A stretch of 64,000 bases of DNA from Lunularia cruciata (lineage: Eukaryota > Streptophyta > Marchantiopsida > Lunulariales > Lunulariaceae). Each line of letters opens with the position of its first letter. Position 1 is the stretch's first letter. Positions 36,112 to 47,999 of the stretch are shown piece by piece. The notes beneath the pieces were generated by a model. It did no database searches. It saw nothing but the letters and a program-made list of their open reading frames with translations, and was not told where the DNA came from. Made by a program: the position numbers and the translations under genes. Location of the stretch: positions 31,721,493 through 31,785,492 of the forward strand of contig OX419759.1 in assembly GCA_948567375.1 (NCBI GenBank), written 5' to 3'.

Positions 36112-38419
36112 ATGAAGATGATCATGAACCACCCGGCGTGGACAGCCTATGATCGAATTTTTCACTTATTTGTGCTAATGATGTGAGTTCCTCTCTCCTT
36201 GTGTACATAATCTGTTGATTCATTCCTTATCTTTCAGTGTATGTTGATAGATGTGATTGCCTGTGAATTCGGGTTGCAAAAGAGAATTAGATGTTATGCA
36301 TCTCGAAGCGGCAAATGCTCATCTTTCGAGAATACAATAAAGCTTCCCATGTTGGAATTCAAGTCTGAACAGGCTCCATTCAGTAAACTTTCCTATACAT
36401 CTGTAAGAAGTCAGATCAAAATTTCTGCAAGCAGATACAAGAATTCCAACTAATTTTTGACATCGGAAATGGTTTTCCAATACTTTTTTCCAAATCTGTA
36501 GCAACCAGTCTGAGAACATGTTGCTTGACAATGTGACTTCCATATACAGTGACTCGCAAGTGATTGCTCTTTACACTGAGCTCATGCATGGGACTCTCAG
36601 ACGAGTCAACAACGATGAATCGAGCCTCCTGTTAATTTTTGAATAATAGTTGATCAAGCTACCCGTCAATGCGCCTCTTCTCAAATGAATGTAAATTCTG
36701 AGATCTCCGTAACAGACGCGCGTTGCATTTGACAAAAATTTGAGTTGTATGAATATGCAGAGCCGTCAATTCAAACGCAATTTGCAGTGTCCACGAGAAT
36801 GAGTCAGTAGCTGCAGCTGGGTTCAGATGGGCAAGTAATCGAACTGGTCAGGCTACAACCCCTCCCAGGGGTTGGAACTCCTACGATTCTTTCTCCTGGC
36901 TGGTTACTGAGCAACAGTTTCTTGACAACGCGCAGTACGTTGCCAGCAATCTGCTCCAGCATGGCTACGAGGTAGATGTCCAGAATTTTCTATTCATTTT
37001 GCTTTTAGCGAATACTCATGGAGTAATGTAAGAACTCTTGAGATGAACGATTTGCCTGCAGTACGTGGTGGTGGACTTTTTGTGGTACCGCAAGAACGAG
37101 CCCGGAGCATCAGTCTATGGTGGAACAGATGTGATAGATGATTACGGGAGGCTCCAGCCTGACCCCGAGAGGTGGCCGTCATCGGCAGGAGGAATCGGGT
37201 TCAGTCGAGTAGCCGAGAAAGTTCACTCTCTGGGCCTTAAATTCGGAATTCACGTCATGAAGGGCGTCAGCTTGGCTGCTGTTAATAAGAATTCCACAAT
37301 CTTGGGGACTCAGGTTAGATTGGTCTTTCCTAATTCTCACTGCTACATCCAGATTAAACCGTACCAGCCTGCTCATTATCTACGTTGATGCCTTGATTGA
37401 TCAGTACGTACAATGGCGTCTTGTGGTGCAGGGAGAGACAGTTCAGAGCATAGCTCGATTGAATAACTGTTGCTCATGGATGCCCAATTCCTTTGTGGCT
37501 GTCAACACCACCATTCCCGCCGGCCGTGCTTTCATTCTTTCGCTTTACCAGCAGTACGCTTCGTGGGGAGTTGATTTCAGTGCGTCCCATATCCTTCTAT
37601 ACTGGTTTGCAAATTCAGCTTAAACAACGGTGCTACCATCAGAACAACGGCCTTGCAAAACATTGAGTCTTTGGAGCCCTCTATATATCGGTTTGCGTAA
37701 GCAGTCCAGGACAGTAGGACTGCATTTTGTAACCATTCCATTCTGTACATTCTCTTGCTTTCAGGTATACAATTACAGTCTCTAACAGTGATTATGCCTC
37801 TCGACTGATTGACTAATTGCCTTGGTGACTGCTCAACACAGTCAAGCACGACTGTGTATTTGGTATCGACTTGGACCGCGATGAAGTATCAGTTGTTTCA
37901 GAGGTTGGTTGATGAATTTCTGGCATTCTAGCTGCATGACTTACGACAAATCCAATCAAGACAGCAATCCACTGATTCTTCACTATCCGTGCAGACAATC
38001 ACTAGGCTGGGAATTAGACCAATGTATTATTCTCTCTCACCAGGCGTGGGCACCACTGTGGAGTTGGCCCGCGAGATGGGGAAGTACGTCAATGCTTATC
38101 GAGTCACGGGGGATACTTGGGATGTTTGGACTCAAATACGAGATCATTTTGACATAGCCAGGTAGGTACCTTGGTCACAAATCTCTTCTGCATATTAATC
38201 TGTCAGATATATTGTTCTTCTCCCTTAGAAGCACATAGGCCAACAGAAGTTCATGCAGAGAAGAGTAAAGACTTTTTGGAACAGGGAATTGAGAGTAAAT
38301 CTTCATTTGTGCATACAGGCAATTTGTGGAAGCTGGATTGCTTGGTTCTGCAGGACTTGAAGGCAACTCCTGGCCAGATCTGGACATGCTACCACTGGGC
38401 TGGCTCACAGATCCTGGTA

Positions 38420-38483
<64 letters not shown>

Positions 38484-39621
38484 GCTTGCGCGCGCGCGTG
38501 CTGAGAAAAGAGGTGAATAGCGTGGATATCATCTGTGAGAGAGTTCATTCGCAGGAGGTCAAACTAATACTTACTGCTGCTGTTTTTCCCGGTCATGGAC
38601 TAAAGGGATCATGGTATGATTGATAATCATGCAGGAGTGAATCAGGTTGCTTACAGAGAATGTAGGTTGACTAAGATCGAGCAGACATCTTTGGTAATTC
38701 CGGTGCTGAAATTTAATCTGTGTTACCATCACAAGCCAGCGCAGTTCAGTTTGCTTTTCCTGATTCTGTGACAGCCCTTGTGAACATTGAACTTTCTGAA
38801 CACTGTCTAGCGCAGAGGCTATTTACGAGCTCTGACAGTAGTCATGGAACTGTTGCTGTAGATGACACTCTGGGCACTTGCAAAATCACCGCTCTTTTAT
38901 GGAGGTGATCTTCGCAAAATGGACGAAACGACACTCTCTCTCATCACTAACAGCTTAATGCTGGAGATTAATGCAAACAGCAAGGATAATAGGGAGGTGC
39001 GTTTCTGTATGCTCAAAGTACAGACACCGCTTATTGTCTTTTGCAAATCATGGCTGAAGTTTACAGCATTGATCACAACCTGTTGTTCAGGTCGATCTTC
39101 AATCTTTGACACCTGAGAAGGAGCTCAGCGCCAACACAGATGAGAATACTGGTGACTTACGAGTCTGGGCAGCAACAGGGCAGTCTGGTATATACTCCAA
39201 AGTTAATCGCTATATCTCTGGCATCTTTTGACTTGGCTATCTTCTACGTCGGAAATCTTTCACCTCTAAGAAATGAACTGCTAAGTATCCAACCATCAGA
39301 TATATCCTAGATGTCTTTCTCCTCTTCGAAAACTTCTGTCATTGACATCAAAACTCAGACAAACCACGGTATTACCGTGTTTTTGTTTTCTGTTCAGGAG
39401 AAGTATACCTAGCTGTGTTTAATTTAGGAGAAACAATTTCGTCTGTAAGGATCTCATTGGCCCGGCTTCTGCAAGCATTGAGAAAGGAGAACGCAACAAA
39501 GCTCTCACTATGTTCAGGAGAAGAAATTTGGACAAAGACGTCATTGCAGCTTAATGATGGTGTTCTATTGACGTCGGTGGTAAACCACGGCAGCTTCCTC
39601 TACTCCTTCAACTGCTCGTGA
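36112..39621 (+). CDS. GH27 melibiase (alpha-galactosidase / beta-L-arabinopyranosidase type)
   Basis: Eleven GT-AG exons join in frame to 498 residues: 36112-36182, 36788-36971, 37062-37313, 37432-37579, 37842-37903, 37995-38161, 38319-38416, 38635-38693, 38862-38996, 39091-39187 and 39398-39621. The protein resembles the Arabidopsis melibiase family member I recall as APSE (At3g26380), which acts on beta-L-arabinopyranosyl and alpha-galactosyl ends. The GH27 core starts at PPRGWNSYDSF. The predicted nucleophile is Asp222 (IKHDCVFG) and the acid/base Asp315 (SWPDLDMLPLGW); YYSLSPG, YRVTGDTWD and LAKSPLFYGGDLR are also conserved. The N terminus has a short hydrophobic stretch (IFHLFVLMIV) that could be a signal peptide. 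The linker to the C-terminal beta domain is much shorter than in the Arabidopsis protein. Exon 1 is the least certain, although its phase fits exactly. Confidence 0.88.
38423..38480. repeat. (CT)n microsatellite in GH27 intron 7
   Basis: An uninterrupted CT run starts 7 bp after the exon 7 donor and is followed by a CG-alternating stretch (CGCGCTTGCGCGCGCGCG). It lies wholly within the intron. Confidence 0.97.
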
Positions 39622-40389
39622 CGCCAGAAGATTCCAGGTCAAAGGAGTAGTGGTGGCCTTGATCTTTCCTCCAGATACGAGTATCTTCTCAGCGCTGCTC
39701 TAGTTTGCATCCTAACCATCAGCTGGTTTTCAGAGATTTGGCGTCATTGACGAGCATGAAGGATAGGAAGTGATATTGCGTAAATATGCCGGGCTCCTTA
39801 ACAAATGTTCAGGAATCCCATTACTGTAGATCACCCCCAAGTACAAAGGTAAGTCTATGATCACTTGTGAGTCATTAACTCTTAGAAACTACACATACTA
39901 TGATGGCACTTTGTTTGGAGACAAAGCGCATTACAAATTCTCCAAGAAAGAAGCTGGACAAATGTTACTACGAAGCACTATTTTGCACTATTTAATCAGC
40001 AAGAGTTTTGAATAGTGATTTCGTTCGTTTTTTTCAGAAAGATATTCTATTTTAAGTTTCTAGCTAGATTCGGCAGATGACTTGTTTGTATACACTGCAG
40101 AAATTTTTCTGTTCGGTCGGTGTTCATCACATGATGATGTTACTTGGGCAACAAAGTACACGTTTGGTTCATGAACACATACACGACGAACACAAGAGCA
40201 ATCAACTTGGTAAGTTGCACGCGGACATGTTACCTAGAAAGAACACCGCTTGAGTTATATGCTCCAAAGTTATACAATGAAAATGTTTTACTTACTCCCA
40301 AGTTCTGCTGATGAAGCTTTGATACATCTATCCCGTGGCCCTCATCGGGGATCCTCGTAAAACCGTCGAGGTGTGAATTGGTTGTGAAC
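39622..40389. other. Convergent 3' intergenic region
   Basis: This stretch lies between the stop codons of the convergent GH27 and aminoacylase genes. It probably holds both 3' UTRs. Nothing else is identifiable. Confidence 0.5.
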
Positions 40390-42486
40390 TTACATGATCC
40401 CCGATTTTTTTGTCATTTGCCATCTAGATGGTTGAGCAGATCCACAGTAGCTACCGTACAAGTTAACAATTTCCTCCACCACCTTGATTCCTTTCAGAAA
40501 TTCGTAACCATTCATGACCTGTCACATAGATGAAGGCTGTTAGTTTGCCTCGACGTTCATCTACAAATACGTCGATATAAAGAAAATCAACAAGCATTAC
40601 TCTTCTACAAATCATTAGCTTTTGATGTGAGAACTTTCGGAGAAAACATCTCAAACATGATCTAAATTGATTCTAGTTTTCTGCCCAAATTCGTACCTCG
40701 TTGTGATCGTGGATAAGGAAGGGAACGTCCTGTATAACAGTTATACCCAAAGCACTGACTCCTTTCATCCGTGCATAGCGAGAATCGGAGGCACCATTAG
40801 CTATCTGTGGTACGAGCGTTGAGTTGAACTTGCCAACGGCCATGCTAAGAAGAGTCCACCATGGATTTGAGTTATCTGCTATAGTCACTGGTACCTTACC
40901 ATCCTTTGTTTCTGTTTTAACAGTGTACTGCCACAGCAAAGTCCAAAGAAGTAGATCAAACTCTGAGTACCACTACCACTGGAAACGTCTTGCCAAGTGC
41001 TACCCAAACTTAATGGAAACACTAGGCTCAGGCGGCAACATCTTCTGAGTCTTGAAGTATCTAGCTCGTTTAGAATGGCCAGTACTTATACCCCCAGGAG
41101 GGGGAAAGAAAGAGGAACTAGCAATGTGTTTTGAAATTACAGTTTCACATAGAAAGTACTCTTAGCTTGTCATGAATTCATGGCAATGCCTCTTGGCATA
41201 CACAGCCAAGAGGCACAACAAAAGACAGCAAAATATTACAGTCTACCCAAACAGTTAGGAATCATTAATAATTATGGGTTGAAGTTACAAAGGAGTTGAA
41301 ATTCACATAGTAGGTCATATTCCTTGCCGCTGGAGCCCACTCCTCAATGATACGTTTGTTCATGAACTCACCCGCACCTGCGACCGGAGGGACCCGGACA
41401 TCAAACCCCGCTTCCACCAGTGATGGCTGAACATTCATCGTAAATCCCTGTCACCAGTAACCAGAGTTCGACTCAGCGTAATAAAGACAAAAGTCTGCAA
41501 GCATTGCAGTTTAAAATCACAAAACTCTGTCCCACAAGAGCAAATCGATTATTTCAAACTTCTCGAACATGGCAAAGCAGAAACATGGGAGCAACATGGC
41601 CAAACAAGCAAACTGGGAATTCAATTACATCAGCAGTGGGAGCACCCGACTTGAGGAAGACCGAGTTCACAACCACAACTTCCTCCAAAGGTTTGATCCC
41701 AGCTTTGACCAGATTCATCTGTGACTCCCTGAAACTGGTGATAGCAGCAATGGTCTTGAACATATTATCCGAAGCACTGTTATCCAAATAAATAGACCCA
41801 TGGCCAGTTGGACCGTGGGCCTGAATCACCAACCACCACATTGCCTTCTCTCCATAATCCACAATATAAGTACCATTGTACGAAATATGCCCCTCATCCA
41901 GAACAATCCCAGCATTTAAATCCTCAAACTCCTTCGACTCTGCGAACTTCCCCCACCCATCTCCACCTCCAATTTCCTCATCAGGGACCCAAAGCACATG
42001 AATATCCCTCAGAGGAACCCACCCTTTCTTTTTCAGGATTCTTATCGCCTCCAAGTACTGCATTCCCACCACCTTCATATCCTGTGAACCTCTGGCGAAA
42101 ATATTTCCTCTCTCATCCATATGGGCCTCAAAAGGGGGGTAAATCCACTTATCCTCCTCCACCGGCACCACGTCCATGTGGGAGTTAAGCACCACAGACT
42201 GCAATTTCTCCCTGGCTGAGCCCTTCCAAGTCATCAAAAGAATTGGTTTTCTCGCCACAAACTCGAATCTCTTTGTGGGTAGTCCGATTTCCTTCGCCTG
42301 GCCCTGCAGAAACTCAATTGCTGGTTCATAGTCCGGGTCTGGTTGCACTGTGGGGATGCGCAGATAAGTTCTGTATCTCTGCACTGCGGGGTTGTTCTCC
42401 AAGTCCTCAGGACCTCTAGCACTTGCGATTTTCAAACAGAAGAAACAGAGGAGCGCCAAATTTACGCACCGGGTTTGAGTTCTCAT
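40390..42486 (-). CDS. ACY1: Aminoacylase-1 (M20A metallopeptidase)
   Basis: Predicted to hydrolyse N-acyl-L-amino acids to free amino acid and carboxylate using two zinc ions. Four exons on the minus strand, 41629-42486, 41307-41447, 40697-40927 and 40390-40518, all in phase 0, give 452 residues. Starting at 42486 yields a signal peptide (MRTQTRCVNLALLCFFCLKIASA), implying entry to the secretory pathway; an upstream Met at 42534 would place 16 residues before it. M20 metal and catalytic motifs are complete: His103 and Asp105 (SHMDVVPV), Asp136 (GSQDMK), Glu170-Glu171 (PDEEIGGG), Asp197 (LDEG) and the C-terminal LIHDHNE (His406-His408). The dimerisation (lid) domain follows VIQAHGPTGHGS. The length fits the plant family, and no damage is seen. 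Confidence 0.93.
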
Positions 42487-42780
42487 CGTTCCTGACTCCA
42501 ATCGGGCTTCGAAGATTTCTAAAGTCAGCGTCAAATTTCTTGCGTCCCTCTTTCAAAATTGTACGAGTAGCCAGAGGGTGCAGGAGAAGAGATCGATGTT
42601 GGGTGGAGGTCGAGCTTGTGACTAGACATCGTCATCGACATCGACCATATTATACACAGATGTCGGGCCGATACAGCAAGCATTTACGATTCATCCCTTC
42701 GGCTCTATTTTACTTATGGACTCGTCCGTGAGATTCCGATGGTTTTGCAACAGTGAACAAGGGAGCAATTTTGAGAGCTT

Positions 42781-42850
42781 TCGCTCTAATCCTGGATGAA
42801 CAATTATTGAGCGATTCGCTCTAATCCTGGATGAACAATTATTGAGCGAT
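42781..42850. repeat. Perfect 35-bp tandem duplication
   Basis: The unit starting TCGCTCTAATCCTGGATGAA occurs twice without mismatch (42781-42815 and 42816-42850), in the region upstream of the aminoacylase gene. A second short duplication, GCCCTTGAAGATTCCTGAT, occurs twice at 42992-43029. Confidence 0.95.
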
Positions 42851-43439
42851 AGCAGCATGATGGGCATTAAGGAACCATTTTGGACTCGGTGAGATGAGAC
42901 GGCTCAAATGTACAGAGAAAGGAATGGCATAAACGTCTCCTATACTTCATGTAAAATATTGTCAGTGAAGGTAAACTGCTTGTTAAGGTTGGCCCTTGAA
43001 GATTCCTGATGCCCTTGAAGATTCCTGATATTATTTTATCCTCTTTATCTTTATGTTTATCTTCCTCACCTCCATAAACCTACGATACTTGTGTTCTTGA
43101 AAGGGCTGCAAAGGGAGATGTACCTAATAAACGTGGGAACATTCGTCAGATTGAGACGGTATGTTACGTACACAGATGACAGGACCAAATGCCCGGTTGT
43201 TGTACAATATTTCAACCTCTTTCTTCCCTTCTTCCAATTGAGGGGAGTATCAATGTTGCAAGATATGATAATTGCATAATACAGTTTATTCAATGGTTCA
43301 CTTCGGGCAAACTTTTATTTATTATTTTATAATTTTATTTATTTCTCATTATCTTATTTACTATTTTATAATTTTATTTACTCTTTATTTAAGAGCTCTT
43401 TTATTTACTATTTTGGCCATGCAAGGTTATATATGTGTT

Positions 43440-43754
43440 TGCGCCGGAGACAATACATACTTTGTAAAAATCTATAGATCAGATTAGGTAAACTTTTGAT
43501 CGTTTGACTATCTAGTTATATCTTGTAGGTTTAAGAGTCAAGGTGTCAAAGTGCAAAGTATGGTCCTTTGAAGGTATCTCTCTCTCCCTTGAGTATCCAC
43601 CGGGTGTGACAGTGTGGTTGATGATACATACTTTGTAAAAGTCCGTAGATCAAATTAGATAAACCTTTGATCCTCTTACTATCGAGCTACATGTTGTAGG
43701 TTTGAGAGTCAAGGTGTCAAAGTGCAAAGATTGGTCCTTTCAAGTTATCTCTCC
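43440..43754 (+). mobile_element. LINE copy 2, left part (RT palm)
   Basis: It encodes, with breaks, the RT segment around the catalytic motif and GLRVKVSKC (GTTTGAGAGTCAAGGTGTCA). The segment is present twice in tandem, about 43450-43580 and 43625-43754. The sequence is cut at 43754 by the chromovirus and resumes at 50373. Upstream parts of the LINE are missing, so this copy is 5'-truncated. Confidence 0.7.
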
Positions 43755-44494
43755 TATAATACTCCGAGGATAGGAGATCTGAAGAGAAACACACCATGAG
43801 AAACACACACTTTTACACTCAAACTCCGATGCCCCAAAAGAGCACCTTACCTTTATTATATAGGCAAAACGGATCTCCTCCAATAAAGCTCCATCATAGA
43901 ACTAGGTACATAGATAGATGACATGTCAGCAAGCTCCACCCTTGGATTACTTACTTGGATGGGTGACATGTCGGTCCTAGTCCTATCTGGTTGGTCAAAT
44001 AAGCTTTGACCAGAGGGAATCTTCCTTTAGGAATCTCAGAATCACGTGGGTGAGTTACCATTGGAAAGCTCTCGACGGGACAAAGCAGGGGAAAGGGAAG
44101 GCCAAGCTTTCCTCCATTGGAGGGGGGGGGGGGGGGCCTAATTCATCCATTTAGGCATCCCAAATTGCCTTCAAAGATTTCAGATTTTAAGCATATTTCG
44201 GTTCCAACTCTATTAGTAGAAGTCCCCTTTTGGTGATACTCTTTCTGATCTATTCAATCCATCCTGTGTAACATCCTTCCAGATGTTACCAACCCAATTC
44301 TAACCTTCAAATCATATGTCTAGCTATTGGTTCTAAGGTTTTCAAATCTATTTCGGTTTTTTGCCCTATTAGTAGAAGGACCCTTTTGGTGATAATTCTA
44401 TCTGATGTATTTTGACCATCATGTATAACATCATTCCAGATGTTACCAAACCAAATTTCACATCTAGATCATATGGTTAGCTCTTGGTATTACA
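43755..44494 (-). repeat. Chromovirus 3' LTR
   Basis: At 740 bp it is shorter than the 781-bp 5' LTR because of indels, including a poly-G run of 15 against 26. Two related internal units of about 160 bp each contain CTATTAGTAGAAG and a CATCNTTCCAGATGTTACC element. Confidence 0.9.
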
Positions 44495-44515
44495 AACCTC
44501 CCTCCTTTTAAGACG
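44495..44515 (-). promoter_or_regulatory. Chromovirus polypurine tract
   Basis: On the minus strand, AAAAGGAGGGAGG lies 2 bp from the start of the 3' LTR, the position expected for the plus-strand DNA primer. Confidence 0.85.
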
Positions 44516-44529
44516 CAACGTCTTCGTTG

Positions 44530-45803
44530 TGCAAATGTTGCTCAAATGCTTGCATGTGTCAAATTGGCAGCGGGTTCCCAAGTTGCTTCATAGAGGGGGT
44601 AACCTTTCCACCGGACAAGATAATCCACCCGTGGATGACGAGTAGAACGCATGCGTTTTTAGAGAATACGCTCCACTTCATATTCCTCGTTGCCATCAAC
44701 GAGTGTCGGACAAGGTCGAATGTCTTGTGTGGAATGACCCAAGCCTGATTGGGGAGCATATCTATGTAGTAGGGAAACATGGAACACTGGATGGATCTTC
44801 ATGTGTGGTGGTAGCTCAAAGTGATAGACCACAACGCCGACTCGATGTAGAATTGAGAAAGGCCGAATAAAACGAGGTTTGAGCTTACGAGGTCCCACTA
44901 ATGTGAGGTTGGTCGTCGATAGCCACACATGATCCACAACATTGAACTCCATGTGCCTACGGTGTGCATACGCATATTGCTTCTTGCGATTTTGTGCAAT
45001 CTGTAATTTGTGCTTAGCGCTCTCTACCCCTTGTTGGATTCTAGAAACAAATGTGTTGACTACATCAACCTTGGTAGCCACCAGATGGATCTTCATCAAG
45101 CTGGAAGGTGTGAAGGGATGCTCACCATACATGAGGAAGAACGGAGTGACCTGGGTGGATGCGTTCATTGAATTGTTGTAAGCAAATTCCACCAACGGGA
45201 GGAGGGTGTCACACCTCTCTTGCTCTTCTAAGGTGAAGTCGCGTAACATGTCTTCAATAGTGCGATTAGCACGCTCTATTTGTCCATCTGTTTGTGGGTG
45301 GTAAGTTGTGGACATGGCCAACTTGGTTTGAAGAAACCAAAGGGGGTGCGCCAAAACAAACTGGTGAATTGAGTACCCCTATCGGTGATGAGTACTCGAG
45401 ACAAGCCATGGTGAGAGAAGACTACATCTAAGTATAAATGAGCAAGTTGTGGAGCGGTCACCTCCTTGGTGGTAGGGCGTACATGAATCTTTTTGCTGAG
45501 CCAGTCCACAAAGACCATGATGGAGTCAAATCCTGATGTGGTCTTGGGTAATTCACAAACAAGATCCATACACACTTGTTCCCAACGTTGTGTAGGAGTA
45601 GGGAAAGGTTGTAGGAGCCCTGCAGGAGCTTGATTAGAAGCTTTGTTTTGTTGACAAAGTAAGCAACTGCGCACGTAGTCTATCACATTGTTACTCATCT
45701 TGGGCCAATAGTAATAGCGTTGGACTGCATCCAAGGTCTTGTCCACTCCAACATGACCTACAATGGCCAAACCATGACATTTTGCTAGAATGGTGGTGCA
45801 CAA
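44530..45803 (-). pseudogene. Chromovirus integrase and chromodomain
   Basis: The integrase HHCC region (HVGVDKTLDAVQRYYYWPKM, CLLCQQNK) is followed by catalytic-core Asp residues in MDLV and ITDRGTQF. After a frameshift near 45350 comes STTYHPQTDGQIERANRT, which carries the third acidic residue. The C terminus encodes DGNEEYEVERIL, a TAA stop, then YLVRWKGYPLYEATWEP, a canonical chromodomain split by one nonsense codon. The frameshift and the stop make the reading frame defective. Confidence 0.88.
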
Positions 45804-47965
45804 TTCTGGGAGATTTGGAATCCATAATCCGCCATCACCAAAGGTGAGTCCTTGGGTGCTGGTGACGCCTTTGGATGATTACCCTTCTACAATCTGTGGA
45901 TCAGTTTTTGTAGCCGCCAGAATCTCTAGCTAGAATTTAAGGTTAATCTGAACCTCTACAACCAAGTTGTTTGCCATTGGCATGCGGGTGAATGCATCTG
46001 CAAGTGCTTCTTACCTTCAACGTAGGTGATTGTCATGTTGAAGCGTTGTCGCCACTTTGCCCATCGAATCTGGCAACGAGATAGATCTTTCTGCGTCTCA
46101 AGGTAGACTAGAGGTTTGTGGTTTGTCTCTACCACAAATGCCTTCTCGCCCATATAGTGCTTCCAATGCTTGGTTACCAGGATGATGGCCAACTCTTCTC
46201 GTTATGTGGTGTGGTAGTTGCGCTATGCCGGTAACAACTTTTGAGAGAAATATGCAATGGGATGCCATCCGTCATGCCACTCTTGTTGTAGGACTGCTCC
46301 GATTGCTACGCTTGATGCATTTGTAGCCAACTTGATTGGACATTTTGGGTCATACCACTTCAAGATTGGTGCATGTAGCAAGGCGGCTTTCAATTCTTGA
46401 AAGGCCAACTCTTGTGTGGTTCCCTATATCCACTTCTTCCTCTTGCCAAGCAATGTTGTTAAAGGTTGTGCAACCTTGGAGAAGTCCTTGACAAATCGAT
46501 GATAGAATCCCGTCAAACCCAAGAAGCTCTTGAGTTGAGTCTGATCTTCTGAGGCATTCCATTTTTGAATGACCTTTATTTTATCTGTCAATACTTGAAT
46601 ACCCTCTACACTTACTCTATGTCCCAAGTAGTCTACTTCAAACTTGCCAAACTCACACTTTGAGATTTTGGCATACAATCCATTTTGTCTTAGAATCTGG
46701 AGGACTTCTCGTAGATGTTGTTTGTGTTCCGTCATCGTGCTACTATATACTAAGATGCCATCCACAAAGACGATGATAGACTTATCCAAATATGGACTAA
46801 ATATGTCATTCATTAGACTCATGAAAGTGGCAGGTGCGTTGGTGAGACCAAAAGGCATCACGAGATACTCAAAGTGACCATACTTGGTTCAAAAGGCATT
46901 CTTGTACACATCCTCCTTTGCAATTTGGATTTGATTGTAACCGCTTTGCAAATCTAGTTTGGTGAAGTGTCTTGCTCCATTGAGTTGATTGAATAGATCA
47001 TCCATGTGAGGTAAGAGGTATTTGTTCTTCATTGTTTGCTGATTGAGACCCCGAAAGTCAATGCACATGCGCATTGTACCATCTTTCTTCTTCACAAACA
47101 AGATCGGAGCTCCATATGGTAATACGTTGGGTTGGATGAACCCTTTTCGCAGCATATCCTCAATTTGATTCTTGCATTCCTCCAACTCATGAGGTGATAG
47201 GCGATATGGGGCCTTACAAGGAGGTGTCTTCCCTGGGAGTGTCTCAATTTTATGATCTACTCTCCTTTTTTGTGGTAATCCTGAGGGTAGATCATCAGGA
47301 AAGATATCTTGAAACTCATTTACAACATCCTTCAATTTCTTAGGAATTTGTCCCTCGAGTTGTGCACTCTGGACTTCTCTTATTGGACCCATGAAACACC
47401 TATCAGTCTTATAGATAACTGTTGTCCCTATGACATAGAGAGACAATTCTTGCCTATGTGATTTTTCTTTAACCCTAATGATCGACCATTGGTAGGTTCT
47501 CACTACTTTCTTCCTCCAATCTACCATATGGTTGTAATGCTCCATCCATGACATACCTAAGATTGCATCATAACGAGCTAATTGTATCACTCGCCACTCA
47601 ATTGCTTCTTGATATTTTCCTATAGAGAGTGTTACCCGCTTGGGTAATAATTCAATCCTCTCTGTTTGTCCGTTAGGTAACTCTACTTCTTCACTCTCAT
47701 CTCTCCCTAGATCCATTCCCAATCTTATTGCAATAGAGCAAGACAGGAAATTCTTTGTGGCTCCTGGATCTATTAACACTCTCACTTGATTGCCTTCTAG
47801 GACCCCATTCACTACAATCAATTGTGAGGTTGCCTTTCGGTACCTTTGTGTGCTCGTCTTCTTCCTCCCTTGCTTTTCTGCTTCCTTATTGAGCCAGTAA
47901 GGCCGTGAGGTACATTTACTGGCGATCTTTGTTTTCAGAAGTGATTTCCACCTCCTCCTCTTCAA
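45804..47965 (-). pseudogene. Chromovirus protease, RT and RNase H
   Basis: Protease: [13 protein letters not shown], where the usual DSG is [34 protein letters not shown], then after a stop at about 46890 [13 protein letters not shown] and [11 protein letters not shown], where the second catalytic Asp of the FVDD motif is Gly. [10 protein letters not shown] and [14 protein letters not shown] follow. RNase H pieces at 45956-46408 (LATNASSVAIGAVLQQEW, VVETNHKPLVYLET) come next in broken frames. Active-site changes plus stops show the copy is dead. Confidence 0.88.
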
Positions 47966-47999
47966 TGTGTCTCTCCATGTTGTTCAAAGATTGCCTATA

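Noticed and set aside
41808-42188. Pro/Ser-rich plus-strand frame inside the aminoacylase gene
   Set aside because: Antisense shadow of aminoacylase exon 1.
42781-43029. Short tandem repeats as a CRISPR array
   Set aside because: Units are adjacent without spacers, occur only twice, and the genome is a plant.
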